Source of the DNA: Microbacterium sp. Nx66
GTDB lineage: Bacteria; Actinomycetota; Actinomycetes; Actinomycetales; Microbacteriaceae
NCBI RefSeq assembly: GCF_904066215.1
Contig: NZ_LR880474.1
Coordinates: 1,364,001 to 1,428,000, forward strand
Direction of reading: 5' to 3'
Length of the DNA stretch: 64,000 nucleotides
Shown: positions 16,159-27,365 of the stretch, piece by piece
Layout: the number at the start of each line of letters is the position of its first letter
Position numbering within the stretch: the first letter of the stretch is position 1
The notes under the pieces: generated by a model
What the model was told of the DNA's origin: nothing
Seen by the model: only the letters and a program-made list of their open reading frames with translations
Databases searched by the model: none
Position numbers and translations under genes: made by a program

Positions 16159-18492
16159 ATGTCGGAATTCAACGCAGACTTCTCGGGCGAGATCACGCTG
16201 GACGTCCGCGACTCCCGTCCCGACTGGTCGCCGTACGAGCTGCGGAAGGCGCCGGACGGAGCACCGAACGTCCTCGTCGTGCTCTACGACGACACCGGGC
16301 TCGCCTCCTGGTCGCCGTACGGCGGTCGCATCGCGATGCCGACCATGGATCGTCTGGCCGCCGGGGGCCTCACCTACACGCAGTGGCACACCACGGCGCT
16401 GTGCTCGCCGACGCGGTCCACCATGCTCACGGGGCGCAACCACCACGTCAATCGCGCCGGCGTGATCATGGAGGGCACCAACGGCTTCCCGGGCTTCGCG
16501 GGACGGCTCCCGGCGGAGTGCGCGACGATCGGGCAGGTGCTGCAGGAGAACGGCTACAGCACGTTCTGGCTCGGCAAAGACCACAACGTCCCGGAGGAGG
16601 ACATCGCGCCGGGAGGCAGCCGCTCGATGTGGCCGCTGCAACTCGGGTTCGACCGGTTCTACGGCTTCCTCGGTGGCGAGACGAACAACTGGTACCCCGA
16701 TCTCGTCGAGGACAACCACTTCATCGAGCAGCCGTACAGCCCGGAGGACGGGTATCACCTGTCGAAGGATCTCGCCGACCAGGCGCTCGCGATGATCCGG
16801 AACCAGCAGGCTTCGAACCCCTCGAAGCCCTGGTACATGTGGTTCTGTCCCGGCGCGAACCACGCTCCGCACCACGCGCCGCAGGAGTACATCGACAAGT
16901 ACAAGGGGGCGTTCGACGACGGCTACGACGCGTATCGCGAGTGGGTGCTCGCCCGCATGATCGAGAAGGGCGTGCTGCCGGAGGGCACGCAGATGACGCC
17001 GTTCAACCCGTTGCCGGACGAGGCGGCGAACCCGGCCGACCACGTGCGCCCGTGGGCGGAGCTGAACGACGACGAACGGAGGCTGTTCGCGCGGATGGCC
17101 GAGGTCTTCGCCGGCTTCTCCGAGTACACGGATGCCCAGGTCGGTCGGATCGTGGACTATCTGGAGGAGACGGGCCAGCTGGACAACACGATCATCTTCT
17201 ACTGCGCCGACAACGGCGCCTCGGGGGAGGGATCACCGGACGGCTCCGTGAACGAGAACAAGTTCTTCAACGGCTACCCCGACGATCTCGCCGAGAACCT
17301 CGCGATGATCGACACCCTCGGCTCCGCGGACACCTACAACCACTATCCGACCGGGTGGGCGGCCGCGTTCTCCACGCCGTTCCAGATGTTCAAGCGCTAC
17401 TCCCAGTACTCCGGCGGCACCTGCGACCCGATGGTCGTGCACTGGCCGAAGGGGATCGCGGCGAAGGGGGAGCTGCGCCACCAGTACCACCACTCGGTGG
17501 ACGTCGTGGCGACAGTGCTCGACGTCATCGGCATCGAGATGCCGGAGTCCTACCGTGGGGTGCCGCAGAGACCGCTCGACGGCGTCTCGATGAAGTCGTC
17601 CTTCGACGCGGCGCCGGACGGTCCGACGCAGAAGACGGTGCAGTACTACTCGATGCTCGGCACGAGGGGCATCTGGAAGGACGGCTGGAAGGCCGCCGCC
17701 GTACACGCGCCGCTGAGCGGCGAGGGCCACTTCGACGACGACGTGTGGGAGCTGTACCACGTGGACGAGGACCGCTCCGAGTCGAACGACCTCGCCGCGA
17801 CCCACCCGGAGAAGCTGCAGGAGCTCATCACCGCATGGTTCGCCGAGGCGGAGGCGAACTTCGCCCTTCCGCTCGATGACCGCTCCGCCCGCGAGATCCT
17901 GACGGTCCCGCGGCCCCAGGCCGAGTCGCCCCGGGATCGCTATGTGTACTTCCCCGGCACCGCGGCGGTACCGGAGAGCGTCGCGGTGAACGTCCGAGGG
18001 CGCTCCTACAAGATCATCGCCGACGTCGTGCTCGACGAGGGTGCCGAGGGCGTGCTCTTCGCGCACGGCTCGCGCTTCGGCGGGCACTCCCTGTTCCTCA
18101 AGGACAACAGGCTCGTCTACGTGTACAACTTCCTCGGCATCCCGCCGGAGCAGTCGTTCACCTCGGACGAGCTCACCCCCGGCCCGCATACCCTCGGCGT
18201 GGAGTTCGTCCGCGAGGGGGCGGGGGAGCACGGCGAGTCCGTCGGCACGACCACGCTGTACGTCGACGATCGTGCGGTGGCGTCCGGTCCGATGCGGGCG
18301 CAGGTCGGGAAGTTCACGCTCTGCGGCGACGGACTCTGCGTCGGGTGGGACAGCGCCGACCCGGTGAGCGCGCAGTACCGCAACCCGTTCCCGTTCACCG
18401 GCGGCAAGCTCCTGGGCGTGGCGGTGGACGTGAGCACGGAGCAGTATCTCGATATGGAACTCGAGGCAGCGGCGATGCTGTCGCGCGAGTGA
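16159..18492 (+). CDS. Arylsulfatase (AtsA-type type I sulfatase), copy 2
   Basis: A 777-residue type I sulfatase. The formylglycine site is Cys82 in LCSPTRSTMLTGRNHH; metal ligands appear in LYDDTG and FYCADNGASGEGS. It aligns end to end with copy 1 (for example LPEDGYHLSKDLADQAL versus SPEDGYHLSKDLADQAL and TDAQVGRIVDYLEE in both), so they are paralogues. No export signal is seen. The frame opens at 16087, but ATG 16159 has AAGGAG 6 nt upstream. The gene is followed after 34 bp by the formylglycine-generating enzyme, the same neighbourhood as Rv0711-Rv0712 of Mycobacterium tuberculosis (established knowledge). Substrate differences between the two copies cannot be predicted. Confidence 0.93.
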   Translation: MSEFNADFSGEITLDVRDSRPDWSPYELRKAPDGAPNVLVVLYDDTGLASWSPYGGRIAMPTMDRLAAGGLTYTQWHTTALCSPTRSTMLTGRNHHVNRAGVIMEGTNGFPGFAGRLPAECATIGQVLQENGYSTFWLGKDHNVPEEDIAPGGSRSMWPLQLGFDRFYGFLGGETNNWYPDLVEDNHFIEQPYSPEDGYHLSKDLADQALAMIRNQQASNPSKPWYMWFCPGANHAPHHAPQEYIDKYKGAFDDGYDAYREWVLARMIEKGVLPEGTQMTPFNPLPDEAANPADHVRPWAELNDDERRLFARMAEVFAGFSEYTDAQVGRIVDYLEETGQLDNTIIFYCADNGASGEGSPDGSVNENKFFNGYPDDLAENLAMIDTLGSADTYNHYPTGWAAAFSTPFQMFKRYSQYSGGTCDPMVVHWPKGIAAKGELRHQYHHSVDVVATVLDVIGIEMPESYRGVPQRPLDGVSMKSSFDAAPDGPTQKTVQYYSMLGTRGIWKDGWKAAAVHAPLSGEGHFDDDVWELYHVDEDRSESNDLAATHPEKLQELITAWFAEAEANFALPLDDRSAREILTVPRPQAESPRDRYVYFPGTAAVPESVAVNVRGRSYKIIADVVLDEGAEGVLFAHGSRFGGHSLFLKDNRLVYVYNFLGIPPEQSFTSDELTPGPHTLGVEFVREGAGEHGESVGTTTLYVDDRAVASGPMRAQVGKFTLCGDGLCVGWDSADPVSAQYRNPFPFTGGKLLGVAVDVSTEQYLDMELEAAAMLSRE

Positions 18493-18496
18493 TCGA

Positions 18497-18520
18497 CCGG
18501 AGCGGGCCGAGGCCTAGCAT
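18497..18520 (+). promoter_or_regulatory. Leaderless promoter of the formylglycine enzyme
   Basis: TAGCAT (18515-18520) lies exactly at -12 to -7 of ATG 18527, the geometry of leaderless actinobacterial transcripts. The -35 region includes CCGGAGCGGG (18497-18506), a block also present in the palindromes at 13853 and partly at 20415. The gene could thus be expressed apart from sulfatase 2. Confidence 0.5.
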
Positions 18521-18526
18521 GAGGGC

Positions 18527-19420
18527 ATGACGGCGATGATCGAGGTCCCCGGCGGCACGCTCCTCATGGGGTCGGACGAGTTCTACCCGGAGGAGGGGCC
18601 CGTCCACGAGCGGCGCGTGGAGCCGTTCACGCTGGACGAGCATCCCGTGACCAATCGCCAGTACGCGGCCTTCATCGAGGACACCGGCTACGTCACGATC
18701 GCCGAGCGGCCGATGGACCCTGCCGACTACCCAGGCGTGCACCCGGACGACCTCGTCCCCGGGGCCATGGTCTTCACGCCGACACGCGGTCCCGTCGACC
18801 TTCGCGACTGGCGTCAGTGGTGGCGGTGGGAGCCCGGGGCGTCCTGGCGGCACCCCTTCGGGCCGACCTCGTCGATCGATGACCGTCTCGATCATCCGGT
18901 CGTGCAGGTCGCGTACCCCGATGCCGTCGCCTACGCCGCGTGGGCCGGCAGGCGCCTGCCCACCGAGGCGGAGTGGGAATGGGCGGCGCGCGGTGGCCTC
19001 GTCGGTGCCCGCTTCGCCTGGGGGGAGGACACGAAGCTGGACGGCACCCTCATGGCGGATACCTGGCAGGGTGCCTTCCCGTACCGGAACGATGGCGCCG
19101 ACGGGTGGATCGGCACCGCTCCGGTGGCCTCGTTCCCCGCCAACGGCTACGGCCTGCACGACATGATCGGCAACGTGTGGGAATGGACGGCGGACTACTG
19201 GACGCACCGACATGTACCGCCGGGAGCCGTGGGCGTCGAGGCGGGACATCGCGCGAGCCTGCTGTCCTCCGAGCCCGGGTCGCCCATCCCGCGCCGCGTG
19301 CTCAAGGGCGGCTCGCACCTCTGCGCTCCGGAGTACTGCCTCCGCTACCGCCCTGCGGCGCGATCGGCGCAGGCAGAGGACACCGCCATGACCCACATCG
19401 GCTTCCGCTGCGCCCTCTGA
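18527..19420 (+). CDS. Formylglycine-generating enzyme (sulfatase-activating, SUMF1 family)
   Basis: A 297-residue FGE-sulfatase domain protein. It oxidises the cysteine of C-x-P-x-R in nascent sulfatases to formylglycine with O2 and copper. The two active-site cysteines are Cys266 and Cys271 in SHLCAPEYCLRYRPAAR, spaced five residues apart as in the Streptomyces coelicolor enzyme (Cys272/Cys277). Other family blocks are GGTLLMGSDEFYPEEGP, LPTEAEWEWAARGG, the GNVWEWTADYW box and the terminal IGFRCA. No signal peptide is seen, matching the cytosolic sulfatases. It is almost surely the activator of both sulfatases in this locus. Confidence 0.94.
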   Translation: MTAMIEVPGGTLLMGSDEFYPEEGPVHERRVEPFTLDEHPVTNRQYAAFIEDTGYVTIAERPMDPADYPGVHPDDLVPGAMVFTPTRGPVDLRDWRQWWRWEPGASWRHPFGPTSSIDDRLDHPVVQVAYPDAVAYAAWAGRRLPTEAEWEWAARGGLVGARFAWGEDTKLDGTLMADTWQGAFPYRNDGADGWIGTAPVASFPANGYGLHDMIGNVWEWTADYWTHRHVPPGAVGVEAGHRASLLSSEPGSPIPRRVLKGGSHLCAPEYCLRYRPAARSAQAEDTAMTHIGFRCAL

Positions 19421-19439
19421 CCGCCCGGCACTGCCGGAC

Positions 19440-20372
<933 letters not shown>

Positions 20373-20414
20373 GACCGCGATCCTCCCAGGCGCGGCGTCG
20401 GATGCCGAGCGTCC

Positions 20415-20433
20415 CTCACCCGGAGCGGACGAG
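20415..20433. promoter_or_regulatory. Near copy of the DUF6325 palindrome upstream of the HAD gene
   Basis: CTCACCC-GGAGC-GGACGAG matches the core at 13862-13880 in 17 of 19 bases. It lies 43 bp upstream of the HAD start codon and about 28 bp before the first CsoR-like operator of the divergent copper operon. Confidence 0.4.
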
Positions 20434-20460
20434 TCCCGTTGCCGCCCGGGCGTGCGGGAA

Positions 20461-20475
20461 TACCCGCGGAGGGTA
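20461..20475 (+). promoter_or_regulatory. CsoR-like copper operator, distal
   Basis: TACCC-GCGGA-GGGTA is an inverted repeat of the type bound by the Cu(I)-sensing repressor CsoR. A TATAAG (20474-20479) overlapping its right arm may be the -10 element of the copper operon, so repressor binding would block the promoter. Confidence 0.55.
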
Positions 20476-20493
20476 TAAGGTTGTGCCGAAGGA

Positions 20494-20510
20494 GTACCCC
20501 AGGGGGGTAT
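20494..20510 (+). promoter_or_regulatory. CsoR-like copper operator, proximal
   Basis: TACCCC-AGG-GGGGTA (20495-20509) is a near-ideal CsoR box of the TACCCC...GGGGTA type known from actinobacteria. It lies 18 bp before the copZ start, in the leader downstream of the probable -10. No csoR gene is present in the window, so the repressor must act from elsewhere. Confidence 0.7.
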
Positions 20511-20527
20511 CCCGAGGAAAGGAAAGC

Positions 20528-20739
20528 ATGATGAGCACGAGCGAGTACCAGGTCACCGGAATGACGTGCGGCCACTGCGAGATGGCGATCCGCGACGAGG
20601 TGTCGCGCATCCCCGGTGTCGAGGGTATCGATGTCAGCGCGCAGAGCGGGAGACTCGTGGTGCGCAGCTCCGCCCCCGTCGACGACACGGCCGTGCTGGC
20701 CGCCGTGGACGAGGCGGGCTACCAGGCGGTACGGTCCTG

Positions 20740-20740
<1 letters not shown>
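20528..20740 (+). CDS. copZ: Copper chaperone, heavy-metal-associated (HMA) domain, CopZ-like
   Basis: A 70-residue protein consisting of one HMA domain with the Cu(I) site GMTCGHC (Met-Thr-Cys-x-x-Cys). CopZ proteins carry Cu(I) in the cytosol and hand it to CopA. The frame is open further upstream, but two ATG codons at 20528 and 20531 follow AGGAAAGGA; either may be the true start. The stop TGA (20738-20740) overlaps the ATG of copA by one base, so translation is coupled. First gene of the copper-export operon under the CsoR-like operators. Confidence 0.9.
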
Positions 20741-22995
<2,255 letters not shown>

Positions 22996-23018
22996 ACGAA
23001 CGACAGAGGAGCACCGAC

Positions 23019-23279
23019 ATGTCCGATTCCCCCGCAGGATCCTGCTGCAGCGTCCCGCGCCAGAGCGGCGTCTCCGCCGACGGGCGCACCGACCTGCTCG
23101 CCGTGCCGGCCGAGGGCATGGCCGAATGCCCGGTGATGGCCGGAACACCCGTGGTGATCGCGACCGCCGAGGCCGCGGGCCTGTACCGCGACCACGAGGG
23201 CACGCGCTACTACTTCTGCTGCGCGGGCTGCGGGCCGGCGTTCGACGCCGATCCCGCGAAGTACACCAGGGCGGCCTGA
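23019..23279 (+). CDS. Small YHS-domain metal-binding protein
   Basis: An 86-residue protein with an early Cys-Cys (SCCS) and a YHS domain: ECPVM, then Y-R-D-H-E-G, then YYFCCAGCGPAF with three closely spaced cysteines. YHS domains bind metals and are often fused to or encoded near copper ATPases. A role as a copper-binding accessory between the two pumps is inferred from position. The frame has a GTG at 22992 overlapping the copA end; ATG 23019 is preferred because AGAGGAG lies before it. A strong hairpin follows the stop codon. Confidence 0.8.
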   Translation: MSDSPAGSCCSVPRQSGVSADGRTDLLAVPAEGMAECPVMAGTPVVIATAEAAGLYRDHEGTRYYFCCAGCGPAFDADPAKYTRAA

Positions 23280-23287
23280 GCCCCCAT

Positions 23288-23322
23288 CCGTGCGGGGCCG
23301 CGACAGAATCGGCCCCGCACGG
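23288..23322 (+). terminator. 12-bp perfect hairpin between YHS gene and second copper ATPase
   Basis: Arms 23288-23299 and 23311-23322 are perfectly complementary with an 11-nt loop. There is no T-tract after it. It may be a partial terminator or an mRNA-stabilising element that sets lower expression of the following copB-type gene. Confidence 0.5.
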
Positions 23323-23346
23323 CATCATCGACGTTGGAGGGAAGAC

Positions 23347-25518
23347 ATGAGCACCTCGCACCACGACCATTCCGCGCACGGCCACCCCGCGGCAGCCGGG
23401 ACCGGGACGCAGACGAGCCACTCCGGACACGCGGACCACACCGCGCACGGAGACCACACGGACCACGCAGGACACACCGGGCACACCGGGCACGGGGATC
23501 ACGAGGGACACGGAGGTCACGGGGGCCATGGCGGTCATGGCGACCACGTCGCCCAGTTCCGGCGGCTGTTCTGGATCATGCTCGTCCTCGCGGTCCCCAC
23601 CGTGCTGCTCTCGGGCATGTTCGCGATGATCCTCGGCTACCCGCTCCCCGGCATCCCGGGCCTGGCATGGGTGTCGCCGGTCCTCGGCACCGTCATGTAC
23701 GTGTGGGGAGGGAAGCCGTTCCTCACCGGCGCCGTCAGCGAGATCCGTGCGCGCAAGCCCGGGATGATGCTGCTCATCGGTCTCGCGATCACCGTGGCGT
23801 TCGTCGCCTCGTGGGGAGCGAGCCTCGGCCTCCTGCACCACGAGCTCGACTTCTGGTGGGAGCTCGCCCTGCTGATCGTCATCATGCTGCTGGGGCACTG
23901 GATCGAGATGCGGTCGCTCGCACAGACCACCTCCGCCCTCGACTCGCTGGCCGCCCTCCTGCCGGACGAGGCGGAGCGCGTCGAGGGCGATCAGGTCGTG
24001 CGCGTCTCTCCCTCGGACCTCCGCGTGGGAGACGTCGTGGTGGTGCGCCCCGGCGGCAGCATCCCCGCGGACGGTCGCATCGTCGACGGCCGCGCCTCGA
24101 TGGACGAGTCCATGGTGACGGGGGAGTCCCGTACGGTCACCCGTGCGACCGGCGACCCCGTGACCGCGGGCACCGTCGCCACCGACTCCGGGCTGCGCGT
24201 GGAGATCACCGCGACCGGCGACGACACGACGCTCGCGGGGATCCAGCGGCTCGTCACGGAAGCGCAGAACTCCTCGTCTCGCGCGCAGCGCCTCGCCGAC
24301 ACGGCCGCGGGTTGGCTGTTCTGGTTCGCGTTGGGTGCCGCCGTGATCACCGCCGTCGTGTGGAGCGCCGTCGGTCTGCCGGATGACGCCGTGATCCGCA
24401 CGATCACCGTCCTCGTGATCGCCTGCCCGCACGCACTGGGACTGGCCATCCCGCTCGTCGTGTCGATCGCGACCGAGCGTGCGGCGCGCGGCGGCGTCCT
24501 CGTGAAGGACCGGCTCGCCCTGGAGAGCATGCGCACCGTCGACACCGTGCTGTTCGACAAGACCGGCACCCTGACCAAGGGCGAGCCCGTCGTGTCCGAG
24601 GTGTCGGTGGCCGGCGCGGAGACCGCGGACGAGGTGCTGGCGCTCGCCGCGGCCGCCGAGGCCGACAGCGAGCATCCGCTGGCGAAGGCCATCGTGCGCG
24701 CTGCGCGCGACAAGGAGCTCCCGGTGCCGGCCAGCCGCGACTTCTCGTCTTCTCCTGCGGTCGGTGTGACCGCGACGGTGGACGGAACTGTGATCCGGGT
24801 CGGCGGCCCGCATCTGCTCACGGAGGAGGACGCCCAGGAGCTCCCCGTCGCGGAGGGCTGGCGTGCAGACGGTGCGATCATCCTGCACGTGCTGCGGGAC
24901 GGCCAGGTCGTCGGGGCGCTCAAGCTCGCGGACGAGGTGCGTCCGGAGTCGCGGGACGCGGTCGATGCGTTGCATGCGCTCGGCGTCCAGGTCGTGATGA
25001 TCACCGGTGACGCGGAGGCCGTCGCGCACACCGTCGCGGCGGACCTCGGCATCGATCGCGTGTTCGCCGGCGTCCGGCCGGAGGACAAGGCGGCGAAGGT
25101 GCAGGAGTTGCAGCGCGAGGGCCGCAAGGTCGCGATGGTGGGAGACGGCGTGAACGATGCGCCCGCCCTCGCCCAGGCCGACGTGGGTCTCGCGATCGGC
25201 GCAGGGACCGACGTGGCGATCGCGTCCGCGGGGGTCATCCTCGCGGGCGACGACCCCCGCGCCGTGCTGTCGGTCATCGAGCTGTCCCGTGCCTCCTACC
25301 GGAAGATGAAGCAGAACCTCTGGTGGGCGGCGGGGTACAACCTGCTCTCCGTGCCGCTCGCCGCGGGGGTGCTCGCGCCGATCGGCTTCGTGCTGCCGAT
25401 GTCCGTGGGTGCGGTGCTGATGTCGCTGTCGACGATCGTGGTGGCCCTCAACGCGCAGCTGCTGCGGCGGCTCGACCTCCGTCCGGAGGTCGTCACCGCC
25501 GAGATCCTGCAGCGCTGA
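23347..25518 (+). CDS. copB: Copper/silver P1B-type ATPase, CopB type, with His-rich tail
   Basis: A 723-residue P-type ATPase. The first about 65 residues are rich in His, Gly and Asp (HADHTAHGDHTDH and similar) and form a metal-binding tail in place of an HMA domain. The membrane metal site is CPH (Cys360-Pro-His), the mark of P1B-3 pumps for Cu(II)/Cu(I)/Ag(I). DKTGT has Asp404; MVTGES and [11 protein letters not shown] are also present. GGAGGG lies before ATG 23347, which fixes the start against the longer open frame. It is the last gene of the copper operon and is separated from the YHS gene by a hairpin, so it could be expressed at a different level. Confidence 0.93.
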   Translation: MSTSHHDHSAHGHPAAAGTGTQTSHSGHADHTAHGDHTDHAGHTGHTGHGDHEGHGGHGGHGGHGDHVAQFRRLFWIMLVLAVPTVLLSGMFAMILGYPLPGIPGLAWVSPVLGTVMYVWGGKPFLTGAVSEIRARKPGMMLLIGLAITVAFVASWGASLGLLHHELDFWWELALLIVIMLLGHWIEMRSLAQTTSALDSLAALLPDEAERVEGDQVVRVSPSDLRVGDVVVVRPGGSIPADGRIVDGRASMDESMVTGESRTVTRATGDPVTAGTVATDSGLRVEITATGDDTTLAGIQRLVTEAQNSSSRAQRLADTAAGWLFWFALGAAVITAVVWSAVGLPDDAVIRTITVLVIACPHALGLAIPLVVSIATERAARGGVLVKDRLALESMRTVDTVLFDKTGTLTKGEPVVSEVSVAGAETADEVLALAAAAEADSEHPLAKAIVRAARDKELPVPASRDFSSSPAVGVTATVDGTVIRVGGPHLLTEEDAQELPVAEGWRADGAIILHVLRDGQVVGALKLADEVRPESRDAVDALHALGVQVVMITGDAEAVAHTVAADLGIDRVFAGVRPEDKAAKVQELQREGRKVAMVGDGVNDAPALAQADVGLAIGAGTDVAIASAGVILAGDDPRAVLSVIELSRASYRKMKQNLWWAAGYNLLSVPLAAGVLAPIGFVLPMSVGAVLMSLSTIVVALNAQLLRRLDLRPEVVTAEILQR

Positions 25519-25528
25519 GCCTCACACG

Positions 25529-25572
25529 CCGCCGTCTCGGTCCCGGCTCAGTGCCGGCGGCCGAGGCGGCGG
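25529..25572. terminator. Nested GC-rich hairpin between convergent genes
   Basis: Outer arms 25529-25540 and 25561-25572 pair over 12 positions with one G-T pair, and an inner hairpin CCGGC-TCAGT-GCCGG lies inside. It sits at the junction of copB and the convergent gene, overlapping the latter's last codons. No T-tract, so function as terminator is only likely. Confidence 0.4.
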
Positions 25573-26120
25573 AGAGCGCGGACGCCCAGGACCGCCGTCA
25601 GCGCCCAGGGCCCGACGACGATGATCGGGTCGAGCCACGTGTGCCGGAGATCGATGCGGCCTCGTCCGAACCGTGATGCGAGCGGACGGTGACGGGGCTC
25701 CGCGAGGACGCCGGTCTGGGTGATCGGATCGTCCGGTCGCCGGGTCACCAGGGAGCGGGCGTGCGCCGTCACGGCCTCCACACGGTCTCCCAGGACGAGC
25801 AGCAGCCAGCGGGTGTTCTTCGTCTCGCTGAACCGATCGTAGGCCACGCGCCGGATGGCTCCGGACACGCCGTGCAGCGGCTGCGCGGTGCCCCAGACCG
25901 GGGGCAGCATGCCGTGTTCGATCGAGCGCTCGCGGCCGCGGTCGGGGCCCTGACGCTCCGGGAGGTCCCAATGGGCGCCGGTGTCGCCGACATCGTCCAC
26001 CTGCTGCCAGGTGCGGCGGTGCTCCGGGGCGAGGTCGGCGCCCCAGCCCGGGATCCGGGCGCGCAGCTCGTCGGGGGTCGGCGCGGGGACGGGTCGAGAT
26101 CCTTCGTACGGCATGGTCAT
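25548..26120 (-). CDS. Unknown protein with C-terminal membrane anchor, partner of the alcohol dehydrogenase
   Basis: A 190-residue protein I do not recognise. It has a Pro-rich start (MPYEGSRPVPAPTPDEL), Trp/Arg-rich middle (HRRTWQQVDDVGDTGAHWDLPER), an LPPVWGTAQPLHGVSGAIRR segment and one C-terminal hydrophobic helix (PIIVVGPWALTAVLGV) with a short basic end. Start codon ATG 26120 overlaps the dehydrogenase stop in ATGA; ATG 26114 is an alternative with GAGGA 6 nt upstream. The tight overlap means the two proteins are made together, so it probably serves the dehydrogenase or its substrate at the membrane. The function is not assigned. Confidence 0.65.
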   Translation of the reverse strand: MTMPYEGSRPVPAPTPDELRARIPGWGADLAPEHRRTWQQVDDVGDTGAHWDLPERQGPDRGRERSIEHGMLPPVWGTAQPLHGVSGAIRRVAYDRFSETKNTRWLLLVLGDRVEAVTAHARSLVTRRPDDPITQTGVLAEPRHRPLASRFGRGRIDLRHTWLDPIIVVGPWALTAVLGVRALRRLGRRH

Positions 26121-27265
26121 TCCTCTCCGACGACGATGAGCGGCTTGATGCAGTCGTCGAGCTTGGACGAGAACACGTGGTAGGCCTCGGCGATGTGCTC
26201 CAGGGGGAAGCGATGGGTGAGCAGCTCGGACGGACGGATGTGCCCCGCCTGGATATGTTCGAGCAGTCGCGGCCACTGCCGCTTCACGGGAGCCTGGTTG
26301 CCGCGCACGGTGAGTCCCTTGTTGACGATGTCCCCGAGACGGACGGAGGTGACCAGCGGCCCGTAAGCCCCGAGGATCGAGACCGTCCCTCCCTTGCGCG
26401 CGCTGTCGATGGCCCAGTTCAGGGCGACGGGGGAGCCGCCCTGCAGCTTCAGTTTCGCGCCGGTCACGTGCTGGACGACGCTGCCGTCCGCCTCCGCGCC
26501 GACCGCGTCGATCACCACGTCGGCGCCGAGGTAGCCGGTCGCCTTCTTCAGGGCAAGGACGATGTCACCGACCTCGTGGAGGTGCATCGTCTCGGCGAAG
26601 GCGAACTGCCTGGCCTTCTCGAGCCGGTAGTCGAGATGGTCGACGACGATGACGCGTCCCGCGCCGAGGAACCAGGCCGAGCGCGCGGCGGCGAGGCCGA
26701 CGGGACCGGCGCCGAACACGACCACCGTGTCCCCTTCGGCGATGTCACCCTGCTGAGCACCGAAGTAGCCCGTGGAGAACGCGTCTGTGAGCAGCAGCGC
26801 ATCCTCCGAGGCGAGCCATTCCGGGATCACCGACGGGCCGACATCGGCGAACGGCACACGGACGCGCTCGGCCTGCCCGCCGTCGTACCCGCCTGTCGTG
26901 TGCGAGTAGCCGTAGATCCCGCCGACGGCGGTCGCGTTCGGGTTCACGTTGTGGCAGTTCGAGAAGAGGCCGCGACGGCAGAAGTAGCACGACCCGCAGT
27001 AGATGTTGAAGGGCACCATCACCCGGTCGCCAGGGCGCAGCGTCTCCACCGAGGAGCCCACCTCCTCCACCACCCCGACGATCTCGTGACCGAAGGTGTG
27101 CCCGATGCGGGTGTCGGGCATCATGCCGTGGAAGAGGTGGAGATCCGATCCGCAGACGGCAGCCCTCGTGACCCGCACGATGGCGTCGTTCGGATGCTGG
27201 ATCGTCGGATCGGGTTTCTCCTCGACCCGGATCTTGTACGGTCCGCGGTAGGTCATCGCCTTCAT
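26117..27265 (-). CDS. Zinc-dependent alcohol dehydrogenase, formaldehyde-dehydrogenase-like
   Basis: A 382-residue medium-chain dehydrogenase. The catalytic zinc site is seen in AAVCGSDLHLFHG and GHEIVGVVEEVG; the structural zinc lobe is CGSCYFCRRGLFSNC with four cysteines. The Rossmann motif is VFGAGPVGLAA, followed by an acidic residue (VVDHLD) that favours NAD+. Length and the HTTGGYDGGQAERVRVPFADVG loop recall glutathione-independent formaldehyde dehydrogenases, but the substrate is not certain. AAGGAG lies 6 nt before ATG 27265, so the longer frame to 27322 is rejected. It is cotranscribed with the overlapping unknown gene. Confidence 0.88.
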   Translation of the reverse strand: MKAMTYRGPYKIRVEEKPDPTIQHPNDAIVRVTRAAVCGSDLHLFHGMMPDTRIGHTFGHEIVGVVEEVGSSVETLRPGDRVMVPFNIYCGSCYFCRRGLFSNCHNVNPNATAVGGIYGYSHTTGGYDGGQAERVRVPFADVGPSVIPEWLASEDALLLTDAFSTGYFGAQQGDIAEGDTVVVFGAGPVGLAAARSAWFLGAGRVIVVDHLDYRLEKARQFAFAETMHLHEVGDIVLALKKATGYLGADVVIDAVGAEADGSVVQHVTGAKLKLQGGSPVALNWAIDSARKGGTVSILGAYGPLVTSVRLGDIVNKGLTVRGNQAPVKRQWPRLLEHIQAGHIRPSELLTHRFPLEHIAEAYHVFSSKLDDCIKPLIVVGEE

Positions 27266-27365
27266 CGGGTGCTCCTTCGCTGCGTCGGGGTGACCGACGC
27301 TAAGCACCGCCTCGAGGATCACTCAGGGCGTTGACGAACGGCGCAGGAGAGCGTAGAGCGGGTGC

